Source of the DNA: Scybalosoma faecavium
GTDB taxonomy: Bacteria; Bacillota; Clostridia; Christensenellales; Christensenellaceae
NCBI GenBank assembly: GCA_018716135.1
Contig: DVKG01000005.1
Coordinates: 1 to 64,000 of the forward strand
Reading direction: 5' to 3'
DNA: 64,000 nucleotides
In this document: in pieces, positions 59,812 through 64,000 of the stretch
Layout: each line of letters begins with the position of its first letter
Position numbering within the stretch: position 1 is the stretch's first letter
Notes under the pieces: generated by a model
Told to the model about the DNA's origin: nothing
Databases searched by the model: none
Seen by the model: only the letters and a program-made list of their open reading frames with translations
Program-made: the position numbers and the translations under genes

Positions 59812-60315
59812 TCAGAAGTCTAATGCATCGGACTTGCTGTTGTCCGTCTCCTTTATCATCGACTGTATATCAATGTTTGAAGGCGCCACAACAAAAATAT
59901 TACGGGCAGCCTTGCGGATTTCGCCATTAAGCGCGTAAACCGCTCCGCTGACAAAATCCAAAGCACGCTGAGCCTCAGCTTTGTCCATATCGTCGAGATT
60001 GATGACTGTAGGCTTTTTGACAAGGAGGTTATCTACCACAGCGCGAGTCTCGGCGTAAACATCCGGCTTGAAAATTATCATCGTCATATCTTTAGTACGT
60101 ACAGAACCGGTCTTCATATCGTATACATTGTTAGAAGCTCCTCTGCGATTGGACGCAGTCATCTCCGGCTCGTCTTCCTCTTCGAAATCATCGTAGGATT
60201 CTTCATTTTCATAACCCTCGTCGTTATAATCATCCATGTATGCCGTTTCGTCTTCAAACTCTGTAGGTCTGGAGTTGCCCAATTTATCCTGTACCTTCTT
60301 AAATATGCCCGCCAT
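59812..60315 (-). CDS. sepF: Cell-division protein SepF
   Basis: A 167-residue protein that tethers FtsZ to the membrane. The N-terminal amphipathic helix is MAGIFKKVQDKLG, followed by an acidic, Tyr-rich linker (~20-60), and the SepF core: IIFKPDVYAETRAVVDNLLVKKPTVINLDDMDKAEAQRALDFVSGAVYALNGEIRK. Standard order yggS-sepF-divIVA. Confidence 0.96.
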   Translation of the reverse strand: MAGIFKKVQDKLGNSRPTEFEDETAYMDDYNDEGYENEESYDDFEEEDEPEMTASNRRGASNNVYDMKTGSVRTKDMTMIIFKPDVYAETRAVVDNLLVKKPTVINLDDMDKAEAQRALDFVSGAVYALNGEIRKAARNIFVVAPSNIDIQSMIKETDNSKSDALDF

Positions 60316-60346
60316 TTTTACCCGTTCCTCCGTTATTTTCCGTTAT

Positions 60347-61024
60347 TTATTGTCTTTTTCCAAATATCGCAGAGCCGACTCTAACCATAGTCGCGCCTTC
60401 TTCTATAGCTATTTCGTAATCCCCTGACATACCCATAGACAGCGTATCCCAATCGCGTCCACGAGCGCGGTATTCATCGAAGATTTTTTTCATTCGGGAA
60501 AAAACAGGACGCACCTGCTCCGCATCTTCAGCGAAAGGCGCCACAGTCATTAATCCGCGTATTTCCACGCGGTCAAGTCGGTCAATTTCCAAAAGAAAGC
60601 CGTCCAGCTCAGATTCGGTAAGACCTGCTTTTTGCTCTTCTCCCGCTATGCTCAGCTCAATGAGGCATTTGATCTTTGTATCGTCTCTTTCGCAAAGCCG
60701 CTGCATTTCTTTCGCAGTCGAAAGAGTACAAAGAGAGTGTACTAGCTCTACTCTATCTATTATATACTTTACTTTGTTCTTTTGCAACTGCCCGATTATG
60801 TCCCATCGTATTTTTTTATCAAAATTCACAACTTTCTGGTTGAATTCCTGCACTCTGTTCTCGCCGAAGCGAGTCTGACCCGCGTCTACCGCTTGTTTGA
60901 TAATATCGCTCGAATATGTCTTAGAAACTGCTATTAAGGTAATATCTTCGGGTTTTCTGCCCGCTTTTCTCGCCGCTCTGGCTATGTTATCTTTTACCTC
61001 AGCTAAATTTTCAGCTATACTCAT
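60347..61024 (-). CDS. YggS-family PLP homeostasis protein
   Basis: A 225-residue protein with the fold-III PLP lysine in LIAVSKTYSSDIIKQAV, FGENRVQEFNQKV, HSLCTLSTAKEMQRL, and LSMGMSGDYEIAIEEGATMVRVGSAIFGKRQ. It binds PLP and balances vitamin B6 pools. Part of the division cluster as in most Firmicutes. Confidence 0.96.
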   Translation of the reverse strand: MSIAENLAEVKDNIARAARKAGRKPEDITLIAVSKTYSSDIIKQAVDAGQTRFGENRVQEFNQKVVNFDKKIRWDIIGQLQKNKVKYIIDRVELVHSLCTLSTAKEMQRLCERDDTKIKCLIELSIAGEEQKAGLTESELDGFLLEIDRLDRVEIRGLMTVAPFAEDAEQVRPVFSRMKKIFDEYRARGRDWDTLSMGMSGDYEIAIEEGATMVRVGSAIFGKRQ

Positions 61025-61064
61025 GCTTTGTCCTCGCTTATGTTAAAAATATGTAAATTGATTA

Positions 61065-62045
61065 TTAGCCCGTGATAGTTATCTCCGTCTTTCGAACGCT
61101 CATGAGATCGCCTATCGCTTGAGAAAACGACAGATAATACAGATATTTCCCGCCTTCTCTCCGGCTGCCCGTTACCGTCGCTATATACGGCGAGCCTTCT
61201 CCGACGTTGAAGCTCACTCGGTAAGATTGACCGTCCGTAATTTCGGTAAGCTGCCTGTCTGACATAACTATTGCGTACCACTCATTTTCTTTTACCAGGC
61301 GATACAACGGTCTGCCCGAAGCTGTAAGCCGGAGCCCTACCTTCCCTGCCAAAGCATCTTCTATGTCGGACACACTCAAGCTTGTCAAATTCCCGGGCGT
61401 CATATAGCTCTCCGCTCCGTCAAAATAAAACGACACCAATCCGTCGTCCTGAGCGGTTATCACCGTACGGCTGTCGTCTATTTTGGATTGAAGCTGTTCC
61501 TTCTGGTCATACAGCGCCTGAAGCTCTTCGTCCGCCTTCACCAACGTCTCGCGGTATTTTTCCCGCTCATTCATAAGATCATTGAGCTCTCTCTGCTGCA
61601 CCGTGAGGTCTCCGGTTCCTTCTGCAATTTCGCTCTCTTTGGCGGCTATTTTTTCATTGAGCTGCTGCAGACCTGCGTTCGTCGCCGTCTGGCGCAGAGA
61701 TTCATCCTGCTTGTTTGTTATTTTCTGTTCAAGAGCGCGAAGCTCTTTTTCTACATAGTCGCTGTAATCGGCAGAATACGCCACTGCAATCTCATCTCCC
61801 GCCGATACTCTCTGCCCTTCTTTCGCCGAAAATTGCGATTTAGAGTAATTCTGCGCCTGATAGAGCTGCTCGCTTCTCACTATGACCGCCTCCGACTTGA
61901 GAGAAAAACCCTCCTGAGGGCGCGTATATGAAAATCCGTCGAGGTAATAATACGCCCCTGCGCCCAGCGCCAGCAGACAAACCAACGCTATCACAACATA
62001 CAGCCATCTATGCCGCCTTCTCCGTCTGTGCTGTATATATGGCAT
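61065..62045 (-). CDS. HlyD-like membrane-anchored protein of the division cluster
   Basis: A 326-residue protein with a basic N-terminus (RRRRRHR), one membrane helix (LYVVIALVCLLALGAGAYYYL), a barrel-sandwich/lipoyl-like start (FSAKEGQRVSAGDEIAVAYS), a coiled-coil hairpin (~80-180) and a second barrel half. It looks like a membrane-fusion adaptor, but no transporter partner is next to it. In Clostridia such genes lie beside yggS-sepF, so it may act in division; that is inference. Confidence 0.82.
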   Translation of the reverse strand: MPYIQHRRRRRHRWLYVVIALVCLLALGAGAYYYLDGFSYTRPQEGFSLKSEAVIVRSEQLYQAQNYSKSQFSAKEGQRVSAGDEIAVAYSADYSDYVEKELRALEQKITNKQDESLRQTATNAGLQQLNEKIAAKESEIAEGTGDLTVQQRELNDLMNEREKYRETLVKADEELQALYDQKEQLQSKIDDSRTVITAQDDGLVSFYFDGAESYMTPGNLTSLSVSDIEDALAGKVGLRLTASGRPLYRLVKENEWYAIVMSDRQLTEITDGQSYRVSFNVGEGSPYIATVTGSRREGGKYLYYLSFSQAIGDLMSVRKTEITITG

Positions 62046-62069
62046 ATTTTTAAATACCTCCCGAATTCA

Positions 62070-63380
62070 TCAAATATTTTCCTGTACTATATATTCCATT
62101 ATTTTTCCCGCGAGAGGCGCCGCATATTTGCTGCCGAAGCCCGCGCCCTCTCCGATAACCGCTATCGCATACGGCTGTTCCTCTGAATCTATGAATCCTG
62201 CGAACCAACTGTGGTTCTTAACCTCGCCGTCTTCTGAATATTCCGCCGTACCCGTCTTGCCGTACATTGTAGCATTGTCTATGTCGGCGGAAGAGCCCGT
62301 CCCCGAGGTTATAACCCTGCGCATATATTCTTTCAGCGTCTGCGCCGTAGACGAATCAGTAACCTGCTTGTACACGCTCGGAGAAACCGCGGTGGAACCG
62401 TCCTGCGACTGAAGCATCAGAGGCGTCATCATATTGCCTCCGTTGGCCACCGCGCCTGCGATCATGCAGACGTGCATAGGCGTAACGAGATCCTTATACT
62501 GACCTATGCCTGCCCAGGCAAGGTCTCCCTCGCTCCTCGACAGCTCAAAGCTGCTCTTGTACAGCACTACGTCGCTGAAGTTAAACTCATCGTTAAACGC
62601 GAAATCCGCAACCGCAGATCTGAGATTTGCACCGCCAATCTCCTGAGTCAGCTTTGCAAAATAACAGTTGCAGGAGTTTTCAAACGCTTCTTCTAGATCT
62701 TGTGTGCCATGCTCAGAGACGCAGGTCACTCTCTGACCGTCTATTATCTCCAGCCCCGTACATTCGTACTCTATATCTATGCCCTGCTCTATAGCCGCCG
62801 CCGCGGTGACTATCTTCATTACAGAGCCGGGAGGGTATCTGCCCATTGTCGCACGATCTACGAGACTCGTACCCGTCGGCTCTTCGTCCTGAAGCGTCTC
62901 CGGATCAAAGGTGGGTATTGATACGCTCGCCAGAATCTCGCCCGTTTTGTAGTTCATTACGACAACGCTGCCCGTCCGGTCGTCCAGCTGTCTGTATATG
63001 TATTTGCTCAGTTTCGAGCTTACGGTGAGCTTTATATCCTGCTTGTCCGTATAGAGCTGACGCAGGAATATAGTCTCCGCTCCTACAGATTTGCCATACA
63101 CATCGCCTACGACATGGCTCAAAGCCCTTCTCGTGCTTTCGGAGTCATTGTAAACTCGCGTATCGCCGTCCGACGCAGCGAGCAGTACGCCGTCTCTGTC
63201 GTATATGCTGCCCGCCGAGGCTATGTCCCTCGTCTGCTTAGTACGCGGGTTTGCAGTGGAGACCGTCCATTTTCCGCCGTATGTGACCACCGAATACCCC
63301 AGATATACCATAGTGAGCACAAAGAGCAGTATAAATATCCACATGGAGAAACGCATATTGCGCTTCAGCTTTTGTTTCAT
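62070..63380 (-). CDS. Class B penicillin-binding protein (transpeptidase, PbpA-like)
   Basis: A 436-residue protein with one membrane helix near residues 12-32. The transpeptidase motifs are PPGSVMKIV (SxxK, near residue 190), ENSCNCYFA (SxN) and MYGKTGTAEY (KTG). It is shorter than usual PBP2/FtsI because the N-terminal pedestal is small, as in PbpA. It pairs with the adjacent FtsW/RodA glycosyltransferase. Confidence 0.95.
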   Translation of the reverse strand: MKQKLKRNMRFSMWIFILLFVLTMVYLGYSVVTYGGKWTVSTANPRTKQTRDIASAGSIYDRDGVLLAASDGDTRVYNDSESTRRALSHVVGDVYGKSVGAETIFLRQLYTDKQDIKLTVSSKLSKYIYRQLDDRTGSVVVMNYKTGEILASVSIPTFDPETLQDEEPTGTSLVDRATMGRYPPGSVMKIVTAAAAIEQGIDIEYECTGLEIIDGQRVTCVSEHGTQDLEEAFENSCNCYFAKLTQEIGGANLRSAVADFAFNDEFNFSDVVLYKSSFELSRSEGDLAWAGIGQYKDLVTPMHVCMIAGAVANGGNMMTPLMLQSQDGSTAVSPSVYKQVTDSSTAQTLKEYMRRVITSGTGSSADIDNATMYGKTGTAEYSEDGEVKNHSWFAGFIDSEEQPYAIAVIGEGAGFGSKYAAPLAGKIMEYIVQENI

Positions 63381-63438
63381 CTCTCTCCCTTTCTAATACG
63401 CATTGTATCACACCACAGACGCGGAAATCGTCGTACCG

Positions 63439-64000
63439 TCAGAGTATCTGACCGCCCATCATCTCTATTTCCGCCTCGTCCGCCTGCCCGTTCTTTATCG
63501 CGACGCCCTGAATTATTCCCATCTGCATCAGGCTCACGACCATAGATGAGCCGCCGTAGCTTACGAAGGGCAGCGTGATTCCCGTGAGCGGAATGAGCTT
63601 AATTACGCCGCCTATTATGATAAAGCTTTGCAGCGCAAGCATTACTGTCGCGCCGAAAACGAGCAGCGCGTCAAACGTAGAACGCGCGTTTATTCCTATA
63701 AGTATACCGCGGACTATAAGCACGAGATAGAATACGACTATCATAATTCCGATTATTATGCCGAACTCCTCGCCGATAACCGCGAAAATATAGTCCGTCT
63801 GCGCCGCCGGTATGACCTCCGGCATACCCTGGCCTAGTCCTACGCCGAAAAGCCCGCCGGACGCCAGAGCTATGAGCCCTTGAACTATCTGATAGCCTTG
63901 ATCCTGATATACGCTCCACGGATCGCGCCAGACCTGCACTCTCGTGCGGACGTGACTGAAAAGCTTATAGCTCCCCACAGCGCCGACAGCCAGCACGCCC
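63439..64000 (-). CDS. FtsW/RodA/SpoVE-family glycosyltransferase, 5' end beyond window
   Basis: The frame is open to the window edge, so only the C-terminal ~187 residues are present. GYQIVQGLIALASGGLFGVGLGQG, PAAQTDYIFAVIGEEFG, and PLTGITLPFVSYGGSSMV are SEDS-family hallmarks. It polymerises glycan strands and is paired with the class B PBP gene 58 bases downstream. The choice among FtsW, RodA and SpoVE cannot be made from this part. Confidence 0.95.
   Translation of the reverse strand, partial: GVLAVGAVGSYKLFSHVRTRVQVWRDPWSVYQDQGYQIVQGLIALASGGLFGVGLGQGMPEVIPAAQTDYIFAVIGEEFGIIIGIMIVVFYLVLIVRGILIGINARSTFDALLVFGATVMLALQSFIIIGGVIKLIPLTGITLPFVSYGGSSMVVSLMQMGIIQGVAIKNGQADEAEIEMMGGQIL

Overview
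The window reads as chromosome of an anaerobic, endospore-forming Gram-positive of the class Clostridia. Sporulation genes (YlbJ-like, SpoIVA), an [FeFe] hydrogenase, the Firmicute division cluster DivIVA-SepF-YggS and strong TTGACA-17-TATAAT promoters point that way; the species cannot be told by eye. Most of the window is about half G+C with heavy use of ATA for isoleucine. The first ~4.5 kb is clearly richer in G+C with nearly all third codon positions G or C, and the change falls at a tRNA-Gln gene. That block may be misassembled or transferred.

Layout. 1-4570: end of a YlbJ-like sporulation gene, a small Cys protein, an [FeFe] hydrogenase, a Gfo/Idh/MocA oxidoreductase, tRNA-Lys and tRNA-Gln. 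4700-6140: dprA and tRNA-Ser. About 6140-19750: an integrated element with a full capsid and DNA-packaging set (small and large terminase, portal, protease, HK97-type capsid, connector and neck proteins, HNH nuclease), a rolling-circle HUH replication protein, a two-promoter repressor switch and a large serine recombinase, but no tail, tape-measure or lysis genes. This is the gene content of a capsid-forming phage satellite (cf-PICI-like) and is the main find.

19.7-34.8 kb: housekeeping genes: methyltransferase and ZIP metal transporter, CpXC protein, ammonium transporter plus PII behind an apparent attenuator, D,D-carboxypeptidases, an M28-like pseudo-enzyme, glyA, spoIVA, a TSUP exporter behind a short coupled ORF, a lipoprotein, and xseA-xseB-pfkB. 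34.8-44.5 kb: a complete type I-C CRISPR-Cas system (cas3-cas5-cas8c-cas7-cas4-cas1-cas2, all minus strand) and a 26-repeat array whose repeat variants differ in the hairpin loop. A Fic gene diverges from cas3.

45.9-58.9 kb: recR-ybaB, an LPG-synthase-like membrane protein, tRNA-Glu and tRNA-Val, tilS, ppx, a 6S-like RNA candidate, ppk1, hpt, ftsH, a thioesterase, a PHP phosphoesterase and prs. 59-64 kb (minus): a cell-envelope and division cluster ftsW/rodA (cut by the window edge), pbp2, an HlyD-like protein, yggS, sepF, divIVA.

Together these genes cover envelope growth and sporulation, nitrogen and metal uptake, polyphosphate metabolism, and defence (CRISPR) beside a mobile element. All calls come from reading the sequence; no database search was run.
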